Program-made: the position numbers and the translations under genes
Shown: positions 48,619 to 57,405 of the stretch, one piece after another
Position numbering within the stretch: position 1 is the first letter of the stretch
Layout of the letters: each line of letters starts with the position of its first letter
DNA from: Amycolatopsis sp. GM8
Lineage (GTDB): Bacteria > Actinomycetota > Actinomycetes > Mycobacteriales > Pseudonocardiaceae
Length of the DNA stretch: 64,000 bases
Reading direction: 5' to 3'
Assembly: GCF_021653975.1 (NCBI RefSeq)
Contig: NZ_JAJKFK010000001.1
Location: forward strand, 62,001-126,000
The notes under the pieces: model-generated
Databases searched by the model: none
The model's input: the letters and a program-made list of their open reading frames with translations, nothing else
Told to the model about the DNA's origin: nothing

Positions 48619-51195
48619 ATGCCAGACGAATCAGCTTCCGCCGGGGTTCTGCACGGTGTCCAGGTGGTCGAACTCGCCGACGAGCAGGCGGCGCACACCG
48701 GCCTCGAACTCGCCGGCCTCGGCGCGGACGTGGTCAAGGTCGAGCCGCCGCGGGGCAGCTCGACCCGCCGCATCGGCCCGTTCCACGGCGAGTCCCCCGA
48801 CCCGGAGAAGTCGATCTTCTTCTGGCAGCACAACCGCGGCAAGCGCTCGCTCGTGGTCGACCCGGCGAGCGCGGACGACGTCGCGACGCTGCGCGCCCTG
48901 ATCGCGCGCGCCGACGTGCTGCTGGTGTCCGGCGCCGAGGCCGCGCTGCTGGAGGCGATCCCGGGCCTGAGCAAGGACGAACTGCTACGCGACCACCCGC
49001 GGCTGGTCATCGCGCGCATGACGCCCTTCGGCGACGACGGCCCGTGGGCCGGCTACCGCGCCAACGATCTCGTTCACCTCGCGCTCGGCGGGCCGGTCAT
49101 GAACTGCGGCTACGACCCGCAGCCCGACGGCCACTACGACCTGGCGCCGGTCGCGCCCGCCGCGTGGCATTCGTACATCATCGCCGGAGAGCAGCTCCTG
49201 ATCGCCGTGCTCGCGGCGCTGCGCCACCAGCAGCGCACGGGCGAGGGCCAGTACGTCTCGTGCGCGGTGCACGAGGCCGTCGCCAAGAGCACCGAGCTGG
49301 ACCTGATGAACTGGGTGATGCGCCGCAGCCCGCTGCACCGGCAGACCTGCCGGCACGCCGCGGAGAAGGTGTCGACGGTGCCGTCGATCGCCCAGACCAA
49401 GGACGGCCGCTACCTGATGACCACGCCGCTCGGCGCGAAGAACGAGGCGAAGATCCTCGAATACCTCGCCGGGCACGGTGTCGTGGGCGATCTCGGCGAG
49501 GGCGGCAACGACGCCGGAAAGCGCGCCATTCCGGGCAGTTCGGCGGTCAGCGAGCGCAACGCCCGGGTGTTGGAGCTGATCCAGCGGTTCGTGCGCAAGT
49601 ACAGCTACGAAAACCTCCCCTGGCTCGAAATGCAGGCCGCCGGGATCGTCTGCTCGCCGGTGCGCAAACCGCACGAGAACGCGCTCGACGAGCACTGGCA
49701 GAAGCGGGACACGTTCGCCGAGGTCGAGCACCCCGAAGAGGGCCGCGAATTCACTTACGCCGTCCGGAAATGGCTCTCCACCGGGCCCGACTGGGTCACC
49801 GGGCGCCGCGCGCCGCGGCTGGGCGAGGACGGCGATGCGCTCCGGGCCGAGCTGGCGAGCGGCCCGGCCGCGCCCGCGACCACGTCGCCGCGCGCGACCG
49901 GCGCGTCGCCGGATGTGCTTTCGGCGCACGGGAAACCGATGCCGCTGGCCGGGGTCCGGGTCTTCGACTTCAGCTGGTTCCTCGCCTCGGCGGGCGGCAC
50001 GCGGTTCCTGTCCGCGCTCGGCGCCGAGGTGATCAAGGTCGAGTGGAAGGCCAACCCGGACACCCGGATGGCGGCGATGGCGCCGGTCGGCGGGCGGGCG
50101 GCGCGCGCGGCCGCGACGGAGCCGCTGCCCGGGGTGACCGACCCCAACATGGGCGGGCAGTTCAACAACAAGAACCCCGGCAAGCGCGGGCTTTCGCTCA
50201 ACGTCCGGCACCCGGAGGGACTGGCGATCGCGAAGGCGCTGATCGCGAAGTCCGACATCGTCGCCGAGGGCTTCTCCCCCGGCGTGCTGGACCGGTGGGG
50301 GCTCGGCTGGGACGAGCTGCGGCGGGTCAAACCGGACATCATCTACGCGCAGCAGTCGGGCATGGGCACGGCGGGCACGTACGGGCGGCTGCGCGCGGTC
50401 GGCCCGATCGCCGGGGCGCTGTCGGGGGTCACGGAGATGTCCGGGCTGCCCGACCCCGCGATGCCGGCCGGGTGGGGTTACTCCTATTTGGACTGGATCG
50501 GCGCGTACAGCTTCGCGACGGCGATGCTGGCGGCGCTGCACCACCGCGAGGTCACCGGCGAAGGCCAGTGGATCGACGCGTCGCAGACCGAGTCGGGCAT
50601 CTACATCGCGGGCGGCGCGATCCTGGAATGGTCGTCGACCGGCCGCGGCTGGACGCGCACGGGGAACCACTCGCCGACCGCCGCGGCGGCGCCGCACGCG
50701 ATCTACCGCACCGCGGGCGACGACCGCTGGATCGCCATCGCGTGCACGACGGACGAGCAGTGGCAGGAGCTGGCGCGGCTGATCGGCGAACCGTGGACGT
50801 CGCGGTTCGCGACCCTCGCCGACCGGTTGAGCCACCAGGAGGAACTGGACCGGCTCGTCGAGGCGTGGACGCGGTCGCGGGACGGTTACGCGCTGATGGA
50901 ACTGCTGCAGTCGCACGGTATCGCGGCGGGCGTGTGCCAGACGGCGGGCGACCGGGTGGACGGCGATCCGCAGCTGGCGCACCTGAAGTGGCTGACGGAG
51001 GTGGAGGGCACGAAGATCGGCCGGTGGCCGGTGGCGGAGTTCCCGGTGAAACTGGAGTGCACCCCGGCACACGCGGGCGGCCCCATCGACCGCGGCGCGC
51101 CCTGCTATGGCGAAGACAACGAGTGGGTGCTCGGGGAGCTGCTGGGCATGAGCAAGTCGGAAATCGCCCGGCTGGCGGAGGAAGACGTCATCTGA
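48619..51195 (+). CDS. Tandem (fused) CaiB/BaiF class-III CoA-transferase
   Basis: An 858-residue protein made of two CaiB/BaiF units (about 1-410 and 430-858), each with the opening GADVVKVEPPRG / GAEVIKVEWKAN and the later TGEGQYV / TGEGQWI. The catalytic Asp of the family aligns with Asp625 in SYLDWIGAYSFATAML of the second half. The first half has Tyr186 there (WHSYIIAGEQL), so only the second unit is likely catalytic. The family moves CoA between acids through a glutamyl/aspartyl thioester. Start ATG 48619 is at the predicted transcript start; a GTG at 48610 is the alternative. Confidence 0.85.
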   Translation: MPDESASAGVLHGVQVVELADEQAAHTGLELAGLGADVVKVEPPRGSSTRRIGPFHGESPDPEKSIFFWQHNRGKRSLVVDPASADDVATLRALIARADVLLVSGAEAALLEAIPGLSKDELLRDHPRLVIARMTPFGDDGPWAGYRANDLVHLALGGPVMNCGYDPQPDGHYDLAPVAPAAWHSYIIAGEQLLIAVLAALRHQQRTGEGQYVSCAVHEAVAKSTELDLMNWVMRRSPLHRQTCRHAAEKVSTVPSIAQTKDGRYLMTTPLGAKNEAKILEYLAGHGVVGDLGEGGNDAGKRAIPGSSAVSERNARVLELIQRFVRKYSYENLPWLEMQAAGIVCSPVRKPHENALDEHWQKRDTFAEVEHPEEGREFTYAVRKWLSTGPDWVTGRRAPRLGEDGDALRAELASGPAAPATTSPRATGASPDVLSAHGKPMPLAGVRVFDFSWFLASAGGTRFLSALGAEVIKVEWKANPDTRMAAMAPVGGRAARAAATEPLPGVTDPNMGGQFNNKNPGKRGLSLNVRHPEGLAIAKALIAKSDIVAEGFSPGVLDRWGLGWDELRRVKPDIIYAQQSGMGTAGTYGRLRAVGPIAGALSGVTEMSGLPDPAMPAGWGYSYLDWIGAYSFATAMLAALHHREVTGEGQWIDASQTESGIYIAGGAILEWSSTGRGWTRTGNHSPTAAAAPHAIYRTAGDDRWIAIACTTDEQWQELARLIGEPWTSRFATLADRLSHQEELDRLVEAWTRSRDGYALMELLQSHGIAAGVCQTAGDRVDGDPQLAHLKWLTEVEGTKIGRWPVAEFPVKLECTPAHAGGPIDRGAPCYGEDNEWVLGELLGMSKSEIARLAEEDVI

Positions 51196-51236
51196 GCGGT
51201 GGCCGACCAAGACCGCATCCGAGCGGGTGGTGGAAA

Positions 51237-51274
51237 GAAGCGGGCGGGCCGGAACTTCTCGGCCCGCCCGCTTC
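51237..51274. terminator. Bidirectional terminator
   Basis: A perfect 14-bp stem, GAAGCGGGCGGGCC and GGCCCGCCCGCTTC, with a 10-nt loop separates the convergent CoA-transferase and DUF35 genes. Confidence 0.9.
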
Positions 51275-51289
51275 ACGTCTGTGCGGCCC

Positions 51290-51685
51290 TCAGGCCAGGC
51301 GCCACCGCACCGTCGGGACGCCGTCGAGGTCGAGGAACTCCGCCGTCACGCGGTCGCCCACGGCGGGCTTCCGCTCCCCCTGCTCCAGGCGCCCCACCAG
51401 GTACGGGCCCTCGTCGAGCTGGACCATCGCCACCGTGTAGGGAATCTGGTCCCGCAAGGACTTCTGGAAGGCCCGGTGGTACACCACGAAACTCCAGATC
51501 GTGCCGACCGGCGTGACCTCGATCCAGGTGGTCTCCCGCCCGCGGCACTCCGGGCACGAAGGCAGCGGCGGCCACCGCAGCGCGCCGCAGCCGTCGCAGC
51601 GCTGCACGGACAACTTCCCGTCAGCGGCCGCGTCGAAGAACGGCTGCGAGAGCTGGTCCTTCACCGGGGCCTGTTTGTCGGTCAT
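51290..51685 (-). CDS. DUF35/ChsH2-like OB-fold protein with zinc ribbon
   Basis: A 131-residue DUF35 protein. A rubredoxin-like zinc ribbon (CDGCGALRWPPLPSCPEC, about residues 30-47) precedes an OB-fold acyl-CoA-binding domain. DUF35 proteins form complexes with SCP2-type thiolases and are needed for retro-aldol cleavage, as with Ltp2-ChsH2 in steroid side-chain degradation. The ATG overlaps the thiolase stop (ATGA), so the two are coupled and presumably a complex. It is the last gene of the operon. Confidence 0.87.
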   Translation of the reverse strand: MTDKQAPVKDQLSQPFFDAAADGKLSVQRCDGCGALRWPPLPSCPECRGRETTWIEVTPVGTIWSFVVYHRAFQKSLRDQIPYTVAMVQLDEGPYLVGRLEQGERKPAVGDRVTAEFLDLDGVPTVRWRLA

Positions 51686-52833
51686 GCGCCCGCCTCCGGG
51701 TCGGTGGACAGTACGGACGCGGCGGCCTTGAAGAACCCGTGGCTCGACAGGTACGCGGCGAGCTTCGGCGAGTCGAGCTGGCGCTCGTCCGCCTGCCCGC
51801 GCAGCTGCCGCACCGCCTCGACCAGATGCATCCAGCCCCACGTGTAGCTCTCCGACAGCTGCCCGCCGTGCGTGTTCAGCGGCAGATCGCCACCCGGCAG
51901 CGTGTGCCCCTCCGCCAGGAACGGCCCGCCCTCGCCGATTCCGCAGAACCCGTAGTACTCCAGCATCTGCAGCGACCACAGCGCGGTCGGGTCCTGGATG
52001 TACAGAGCGTCCACATCGGACGGTTCGAGACCGGTGGTCCGCCAGATCGCCTGCGCGGAGTCCTTGAGCCACGGGCGCATCAGGTTCTCCGGGTTGTGCT
52101 CGCCGCGGATCCCGGCGTACTCGGACATCCCCGCGAGGTACACCGCTTTCTGCGGCAGATCCGCGGCCCGCTCGGCGGAGGTGACGACGAACGCGACGCC
52201 ACCGTCGGAGATCATCGTGATGTCCGCGCGCCGCAACGGGTCGACCAGGTACGGCTCGGCGAGGTAGTCCTCCATTGTCATGGGTTTGCGGAAGATCGCC
52301 AGCGGATTCTTCCGCGCCCACTGCCGCTGCCCGACCGCGAGCATGCCGAACTGCTCGTCCGTGGTGCCGTACAACGCCTTGTGCCGCCGCAGCGCGAGCC
52401 CCGCGCGGCCGGCGATGTGCACGAGACCCGCGGCTTCGGCCATGTCGGTGCCGTACATGGGCTGCCCGAAGTCGAACTTGCCGCTGCGCGCGTTCGCGCC
52501 GTACGTCAGCAGCACGGTGCTCGCCATCCCGGACAGGATCGCCATCGCCGCGAGGTGCAGCGAGAAGTTGCACGTGCCGTAGTTGAGGGTCTGCACGTAC
52601 GGCAGGTTCAGCCCGAGGACCGGCCCCAGCGTCGTGTCCGCCCCCGACCCCTGCACGGACTTGCACGCGACGAGGCCGTCCAGGTCGTCGAAGCCGAGCC
52701 CGGCGTCAGCGACGGCGTTGACCGCCGCCTCGACCGCGATCTCCTCCACGGTCCGCCCGGGCAGCTCGCCCTGCGCGGTGTGCCCGAGGCCGACGATCGC
52801 GACCTTTCCCGCCACCGGATTGCGGTCAGCCAT
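51682..52833 (-). CDS. SCP2/Ltp2-type thiolase-fold protein (probable aldolase or thiolase)
   Basis: A 383-residue thiolase-superfamily protein. The nucleophile-position Cys is in LNYGTCNFSLHLAAM (about 85). The second half has NTHGGQLSESYTWGWMHLVE, where the usual NxHGG.(S/G)xGHP becomes SESYTWG, lacking the classical CxG Cys loop of biosynthetic thiolases. This is the pattern of lipid-transfer-type aldolases (Ltp2). With the coupled DUF35 protein it probably cleaves a beta-hydroxy-acyl-CoA side chain into a ketone and a short acyl-CoA. Substrate unknown. Confidence 0.85.
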   Translation of the reverse strand: MADRNPVAGKVAIVGLGHTAQGELPGRTVEEIAVEAAVNAVADAGLGFDDLDGLVACKSVQGSGADTTLGPVLGLNLPYVQTLNYGTCNFSLHLAAMAILSGMASTVLLTYGANARSGKFDFGQPMYGTDMAEAAGLVHIAGRAGLALRRHKALYGTTDEQFGMLAVGQRQWARKNPLAIFRKPMTMEDYLAEPYLVDPLRRADITMISDGGVAFVVTSAERAADLPQKAVYLAGMSEYAGIRGEHNPENLMRPWLKDSAQAIWRTTGLEPSDVDALYIQDPTALWSLQMLEYYGFCGIGEGGPFLAEGHTLPGGDLPLNTHGGQLSESYTWGWMHLVEAVRQLRGQADERQLDSPKLAAYLSSHGFFKAAASVLSTDPEAGA

Positions 52834-52851
52834 TGCACCAGCCCCGTTCCA

Positions 52852-54087
52852 TCACAGCCCCATTTCCGCCGCGGCCTTGCGGAGTTTCTCCCGCTGTTCC
52901 GGCGCCGCGATCTCGATGACGCGCCGCGCGCGTTCCGCCGCCGACTGCCCGCGAACCTCCGCGACGCCGTGTTCGGTGGTGATCACGTCGACGTCGCTGC
53001 CCAGCGCGGTCACCGTCTCGACGCGCGGCACGATCCGCGAACGCCCCTTGGACGTCGCCGCGGGCAGCGCCACCACCGACCGGCCGCCGGGCGCGGCGAC
53101 CGAGGCGCGCAGGAAGTCCACGCTGCCCCCGATCGCGCCGACGTAGCGGCCCCCGGCGGTCTCGCTGTTGACCTGGCCGAGCAGGTCCACTTCGAGGGCC
53201 GAGTTGACGCATACGAAGTCCGGCAGCGCGGCGATCCGCGCCGGGTCGTGGGTCTGCTCGATCGAGAGGATGCGCAGGTTCTGCTCTCGCGCGGCGAGTG
53301 CGAGCCCCCGCGACGAGCCGAGAACGGACCCGGCCACCGCGAGCCCGCGGTCGGCGTCCTTGGCGGCATTGGTGATCACACCGTCGCGCATCATCTCGAG
53401 CATCGTGTCGCCGATCATGCCCGAGTGCACGCCGAGATCGCGGCGGTCGGCGACGGCGGTCAGCACGGCCTCGCCGAGCTTGCCGATGCCGACCTGGACG
53501 CAGCTGCCGTCGTGGATGTAGCGCGCCACGTTCGCGGCGATCCGCAGTTCGAGCCCGGTCGGCGTCGCGCGCTGGTATCCGGGCAGCGGGCGGCTGGTGC
53601 GGACCGTGCAGGCGAACCGGTCGACGTGCACCCGAGTGTCCCCGGCGATCACCGGCACGTTCTCGTTGACCTCGGCCAGCACCACGCGCGCCGACGAGAG
53701 GATGGTCCACGCGTAGTCGGCGGTGACGCCGAGGCTGCACCAGCCGTCGGCGTCGGGCGGGCTCACCATGACCAGCGCGACGTCGGGCCGCAGCGGGCCG
53801 GTCTCGCCGAGCGCCCACGGCAGCTGCGACATGTGCAGCGGCACCAGGTCCATCCGCCCGCTCGCGATGAGCCCCGAGTTCGGGGCCATCCCCACGGTCG
53901 AGACGAGACCGACGTTCGCGGGCACCCGGGTGAGCACGTCGCTGACGCTCATCCCGGTGAACAGGCGGACGCCTTCGAGCGAGGGCGCCGCCGCCAGCAG
54001 CTCGTCGACGAGTGCGGTGGGCTCGCCGAGAACCTGGGCTACGGCAACGAGATCGTGCGGGCGCACGTGGTCGGGAATCCGGCTCAC
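52852..54087 (-). CDS. Acetate/4-hydroxybutyrate-type CoA-transferase or acetyl-CoA hydrolase
   Basis: A 411-residue class-I-like CoA-transferase. The catalytic-Glu region is CVNSALEVDLLGQVNSETAGG (family glutamate in the NSALEVDL stretch), followed by GAIGGSVDFLRAS. It would load CoA onto a small acid from the pathway or release acetyl-CoA. The GTG start at 54087 follows AAGGA very closely. It heads the operon with the thiolase and DUF35, divergent from the acyl-CoA ligase. Two overlapping operators lie between them. Confidence 0.85.
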   Translation of the reverse strand: MSRIPDHVRPHDLVAVAQVLGEPTALVDELLAAAPSLEGVRLFTGMSVSDVLTRVPANVGLVSTVGMAPNSGLIASGRMDLVPLHMSQLPWALGETGPLRPDVALVMVSPPDADGWCSLGVTADYAWTILSSARVVLAEVNENVPVIAGDTRVHVDRFACTVRTSRPLPGYQRATPTGLELRIAANVARYIHDGSCVQVGIGKLGEAVLTAVADRRDLGVHSGMIGDTMLEMMRDGVITNAAKDADRGLAVAGSVLGSSRGLALAAREQNLRILSIEQTHDPARIAALPDFVCVNSALEVDLLGQVNSETAGGRYVGAIGGSVDFLRASVAAPGGRSVVALPAATSKGRSRIVPRVETVTALGSDVDVITTEHGVAEVRGQSAAERARRVIEIAAPEQREKLRKAAAEMGL

Positions 54088-54090
54088 TCC

Positions 54091-54135
54091 TTGACTCTCG
54101 CAATCAACAGTGGTGTTGTCAACGTATGTGTTGGA
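54091..54135. promoter_or_regulatory. Two overlapping island operators at the acyl-CoA ligase start
   Basis: ATCAACAGTGGTGTTGTC (54103-54120) and GTCAACGTATGTGTTGGA (54118-54135) overlap by 3 bp. A -35 TTGACT (54091-54096), 17-bp spacer and -10 TGTTGT (54114-54119) predict a leaderless start at the ATG 54126. Confidence 0.65.
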
Positions 54136-55577
54136 AGAATCGACACACCACGCCCGCTGTGCTGGCCGCGGTCGCGCGAGAGCATCCGGACCGGACGTTC
54201 GTCATCGCCGAGGACGGCGAGCTGACCTACGGTATGACGGCGCGGCGGGTGCACGAACTCGCCCGGCACTTCGCCGCACTCGGTCTGCGGCCGGGCGAAC
54301 GCGTCGGCCTGCTGCTGCCGAACGGGGCGCGCTGGATCATCAGCTATCTCGCCGCGCACGCCGCCGGACTCGTCGTGGTCCCGCTCAACACCTGGTACCG
54401 CGAGGCCGAACTCGCCAAGGTGACCGAACGCGCGGAACTGCGCCTGATCGTCACCGAGGACTACCTCGCAACGCTGGACCCTGAAGCACCGGACGGCGAC
54501 CCCCTGGAGGCGCTGGAAAACGCGCCGGTCACCGGGGACGACGACGCGCTGGTGCTGTTCACCAGCGGCAGCTCCGCCGAACCCAAGGCCGTGCGGCTCA
54601 CCCAGCGCGGGATCGTCACCAACGCGTACGCCGTCGGGGAACGGCAGGGCGTGCGCGAGGGCGACCGGATCTGGTTCGGCTCGCCGCTGTTCTTCGTCTA
54701 CGGCTGCGCCAACGCCATCGTCAACACGCTGACCCACGCGATCACCTTGTGCGTGCAGGAACGCTTCGAGGCCGCCGCCGCGCTCGCGTTCATCGAACGG
54801 CACCGGTGCACGGTGTACTACGGCGTCGCGCCGATCACCCGCGCGCTCGCCGCGTGCGAGGACCTGGCGCGCCGGGACATCTCGTCGCTGCGCACCGGAA
54901 CCGGGAACGCGACGCCGGAAGACCTGCGCCTGACCATCGAGGTGCTGGGCGTGCGCGAGGTCTGCAACGCCTACGGCCTCACCGAGGGCTACGGGCATTC
55001 CACGATCACCGCCCACACCGACCCGCCCGAAGTGCGGATGACGTCGCAGGGCACGGCCCTGCCCACGCAGGAAATCCGGATCGTCGCCGACGGCGGCCCG
55101 GCCGGCGCGGACGTGCCGGGCGAGATCCAGATCCGCGGCACCGTCACCCCCGGCTACCTCGACTCCCCGGGCGCCTTCACCGGGGACGGCTGGTTCCGCA
55201 CCGGCGACGTCGGGAGTCTCGGCGCCGCCGGGCGGTTGACTTATGCCGGCCGGGCCAACGAGATGATGAAGGTCAAGGGCATCAACATCTCCCCGGTCGA
55301 AGTGGAGCTGGTGCTGGCCGGGCACCCCGGCGTCGACGACGCGTACGTGTTCGGCGTCCCGACGCCCGAGGGCGACGAGGAGGTCGGCTGCGTGCTCGTC
55401 TCGACGGTGCCGCGGACCGAGCACGGCGTGCTGGTGGCCGAGGTCCAGGAGTTCGTGCGTGCCCACGCGGCGTCCTACAAGGTGCCGACGAACGTCCGGG
55501 TACTCACGGCCGACCAGCTGCCGCTCACCGCGACCGGCAAGGTCTCCCGGCGCGCGCTGAAGGAGGGCGCGCGCTGA
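54126..55577 (+). CDS. Acyl-CoA synthetase (AMP-forming)
   Basis: A 483-residue ANL ligase. The ATP loop is LFTSGSSAEPKAV (about 143-155), the adenylate motif YGLTEGYGHS (about 285) and GWFRTGD. The hinge is GRANEMMKVKGINISPVEVE, and the catalytic Lys lies in TATGKVSRRAL at the end. It is shorter than most long-chain ligases and fits cyclic or aromatic acids. It would activate the acid made by the aldehyde dehydrogenases. The start ATG 54126 lies inside an operator and is probably leaderless. Confidence 0.88.
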   Translation: MCWKNRHTTPAVLAAVAREHPDRTFVIAEDGELTYGMTARRVHELARHFAALGLRPGERVGLLLPNGARWIISYLAAHAAGLVVVPLNTWYREAELAKVTERAELRLIVTEDYLATLDPEAPDGDPLEALENAPVTGDDDALVLFTSGSSAEPKAVRLTQRGIVTNAYAVGERQGVREGDRIWFGSPLFFVYGCANAIVNTLTHAITLCVQERFEAAAALAFIERHRCTVYYGVAPITRALAACEDLARRDISSLRTGTGNATPEDLRLTIEVLGVREVCNAYGLTEGYGHSTITAHTDPPEVRMTSQGTALPTQEIRIVADGGPAGADVPGEIQIRGTVTPGYLDSPGAFTGDGWFRTGDVGSLGAAGRLTYAGRANEMMKVKGINISPVEVELVLAGHPGVDDAYVFGVPTPEGDEEVGCVLVSTVPRTEHGVLVAEVQEFVRAHAASYKVPTNVRVLTADQLPLTATGKVSRRALKEGAR

Positions 55578-55588
55578 ACGCGCGCCGG

Positions 55589-56008
55589 TCAGGAATCCTC
55601 GAAGATCGCGGCCACCGGATGCTCCAGCCACGCCACGCCCACCCGGGGGCGGCGTGCACGGCGGGCCTCGTCCGGCAGCGCCTCGTGCAGGCCGTTGTGC
55701 TCCGCGAGCCAGCCCGACAGGTCGCGCGGGCCGAGGCGCTGCGACTTCAGGAGAGCGCCGGCCATGGCCAGCGCCTCCGCCTGCGTGACATCGCCGTCCA
55801 GCGGGTCGACGTCCTTGCGCACGACCGAGCTCACGCCGCCGTAGAGGCGGATGGCCGTGCTCACGAGCAGCCGCAGATCGCCGACCTCGACGACCGCCGG
55901 CTGCTCGCTGGCCAGTACCTCGTCGACGAGGTGCGAAAGGGCGCGCGTGAGATGGCCGAGCGCGGCGGCGGCGTGCCCGGTGTTCGGCGGCTCGTCGAAC
56001 GACTCCAC
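55589..56008 (-). CDS. Conserved-looking protein of unknown function
   Basis: A 139-residue, mostly helical, acidic protein without membrane segments. A central stretch is VGDLRLLVSTAIRLYGGVSS, and the C-terminus is RPRVGVAWLEHPVAAIFEDS. No motif is recognised. It follows the P450 B stop by 26 bp in the same operon, so it may be a small accessory or regulatory subunit. Codon composition and position support a real gene. Confidence 0.55.
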   Translation of the reverse strand: MESFDEPPNTGHAAAALGHLTRALSHLVDEVLASEQPAVVEVGDLRLLVSTAIRLYGGVSSVVRKDVDPLDGDVTQAEALAMAGALLKSQRLGPRDLSGWLAEHNGLHEALPDEARRARRPRVGVAWLEHPVAAIFEDS

Positions 56009-56033
56009 AGACTTTTCCTCTCTCCGATGAGAG

Positions 56034-57329
56034 TTACCGGTCCACGATCACCGGGTACTTGATGTAACGCGGGATGTCCTCGACCTCGAACTTGCTCATG
56101 TCCTTCTCGAGGCCAACGGGCGGGTTGCCGGGGTCGGGGCGGACGCCGGCGGCCATCAGCTTGCGCAGCAGCTCGACGTGCGCGCCGCCCTTGCCGTCGT
56201 TGCCGACGACCACGCGCAGCCCGTAGCACTGGTGCGTGCCGAGGCCGAAACCCGCGCCGTAGCGGGGTGTGCCGTCCGCCGGGGTCGCGCGGTTCGGGTT
56301 GAACCCGTCCGCGTCCTCGCCGAAGATCTCCTTGTCCCGGTTGGCCTTGACCCACTCCATGTGCAGTTCCTGGCCCGGGAGGATGGTGGTGCCGTCCGAC
56401 AGGGTGTTCTCCCGCAGCGACAGCCGGGTCGTGTACGGCGAGAAGGGGGCCCGCATCCGGATGATCTCCTGCAGGCAGTTCAGCAGGAACGCGGGATCGG
56501 TGCGGCGCTCGCGGTCCTCGGGGTGCTCCACGAACCAGCTCTGCAGCAGGTCGATGGTGTGCACGATGGACTGCGTGCTGGTGCCGACCGAAGCCGCGAA
56601 CAGCAGCGTCGACTCGACGACGGCCTTCTCGTCGTCCTGCCACTCCGGCGTGGCACCCGCGGCGACGAGCTTGAGCAGGCTGCCCGGCACGTCGGAGTCT
56701 GCGATCTCGCCCGCCTCGACGCGAGCTCGCTGCTCGCGGTGCCACGCCAGCGAGGGCTTGAAGAACTCCTCGACGTAGCGCGCCTTCACCGCGAGCGCGC
56801 GCCGGTTCACCTCGGTGCGGTTCTGCAGGTAGGCGGAGCTGGTGCCCGCGGCCAGCGGCCCGGCGAACGACGCCATCAGCGCGAGGCGCTCGTCGTCGTC
56901 CATCCCGATGAGGCCGATCAGCTTGGCCGTGAAGTGGATGAAGACGCGTTCGAGGAACTCGACGAGATCCAGCCGGTACTTGCCGTCCGCGTCCGGCTCG
57001 GCGAGCCACAGCGACAGAAGCCGGTCGGCCTCCGGAAGCACGATGTCCTCGCGGATCCCTTGCAGCGCCTCGGCCCGCACCAGGGGGTTGAGCAGCTTGC
57101 GGCGCTTTCGGTGCGACTCGCCCTCGGTGTACATCATGGACGCGCCGAGGAACTCGCGGACGTTGATCTCTCCGTTGACCTCGTCCGACTTGCGCCCGGC
57201 GAACAGGTCGGCGCTGTGGGTGACCGCTTCGCGGGACCGCAGCAGCTTGCCCATGTCCTCCAACCGGTTCACGCGCGCGAAGGGGCACTCGGACCCGTCG
57301 ACGTTGGTTCGCTCAGGGGTCTCAGTCAT
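56034..57329 (-). CDS. Cytochrome P450 with unusual I-helix (P450 B)
   Basis: A 431-residue P450. The Cys-ligand loop FGLGTHQCYG is canonical, and the ExxR-type helix is CLQEIIRMRAPF. The I-helix reads LFAASVGTSTQSIVHTID, where the conserved acidic residue before Thr is Gly, so the proton-delivery pair is incomplete. It differs clearly from P450 A. Transcribed from the shared region with the divergent ferredoxin reductase, with an operator at 57388-57405 whose half gives a -35 TTGACA. It may act on a sterically or chemically activated substrate; function is open. Confidence 0.9.
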   Translation of the reverse strand: MTETPERTNVDGSECPFARVNRLEDMGKLLRSREAVTHSADLFAGRKSDEVNGEINVREFLGASMMYTEGESHRKRRKLLNPLVRAEALQGIREDIVLPEADRLLSLWLAEPDADGKYRLDLVEFLERVFIHFTAKLIGLIGMDDDERLALMASFAGPLAAGTSSAYLQNRTEVNRRALAVKARYVEEFFKPSLAWHREQRARVEAGEIADSDVPGSLLKLVAAGATPEWQDDEKAVVESTLLFAASVGTSTQSIVHTIDLLQSWFVEHPEDRERRTDPAFLLNCLQEIIRMRAPFSPYTTRLSLRENTLSDGTTILPGQELHMEWVKANRDKEIFGEDADGFNPNRATPADGTPRYGAGFGLGTHQCYGLRVVVGNDGKGGAHVELLRKLMAAGVRPDPGNPPVGLEKDMSKFEVEDIPRYIKYPVIVDR

Positions 57330-57387
57330 GTCGAGAACTCAACTCCTCTCTCACCTGCCATCAAGGTTCCACTCGCGACGGCCTACT

Positions 57388-57405
57388 GTCAACTGCTATG
57401 TTGAC
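57388..57405. promoter_or_regulatory. Island operator between P450 B and the ferredoxin reductase
   Basis: GTCAACTGCTATGTTGAC, a perfect copy. It covers the ATG at 57398 of the ferredoxin reductase. TACTGT (57384-57389) could be the rightward -10 giving a near-leaderless message. Confidence 0.75.
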
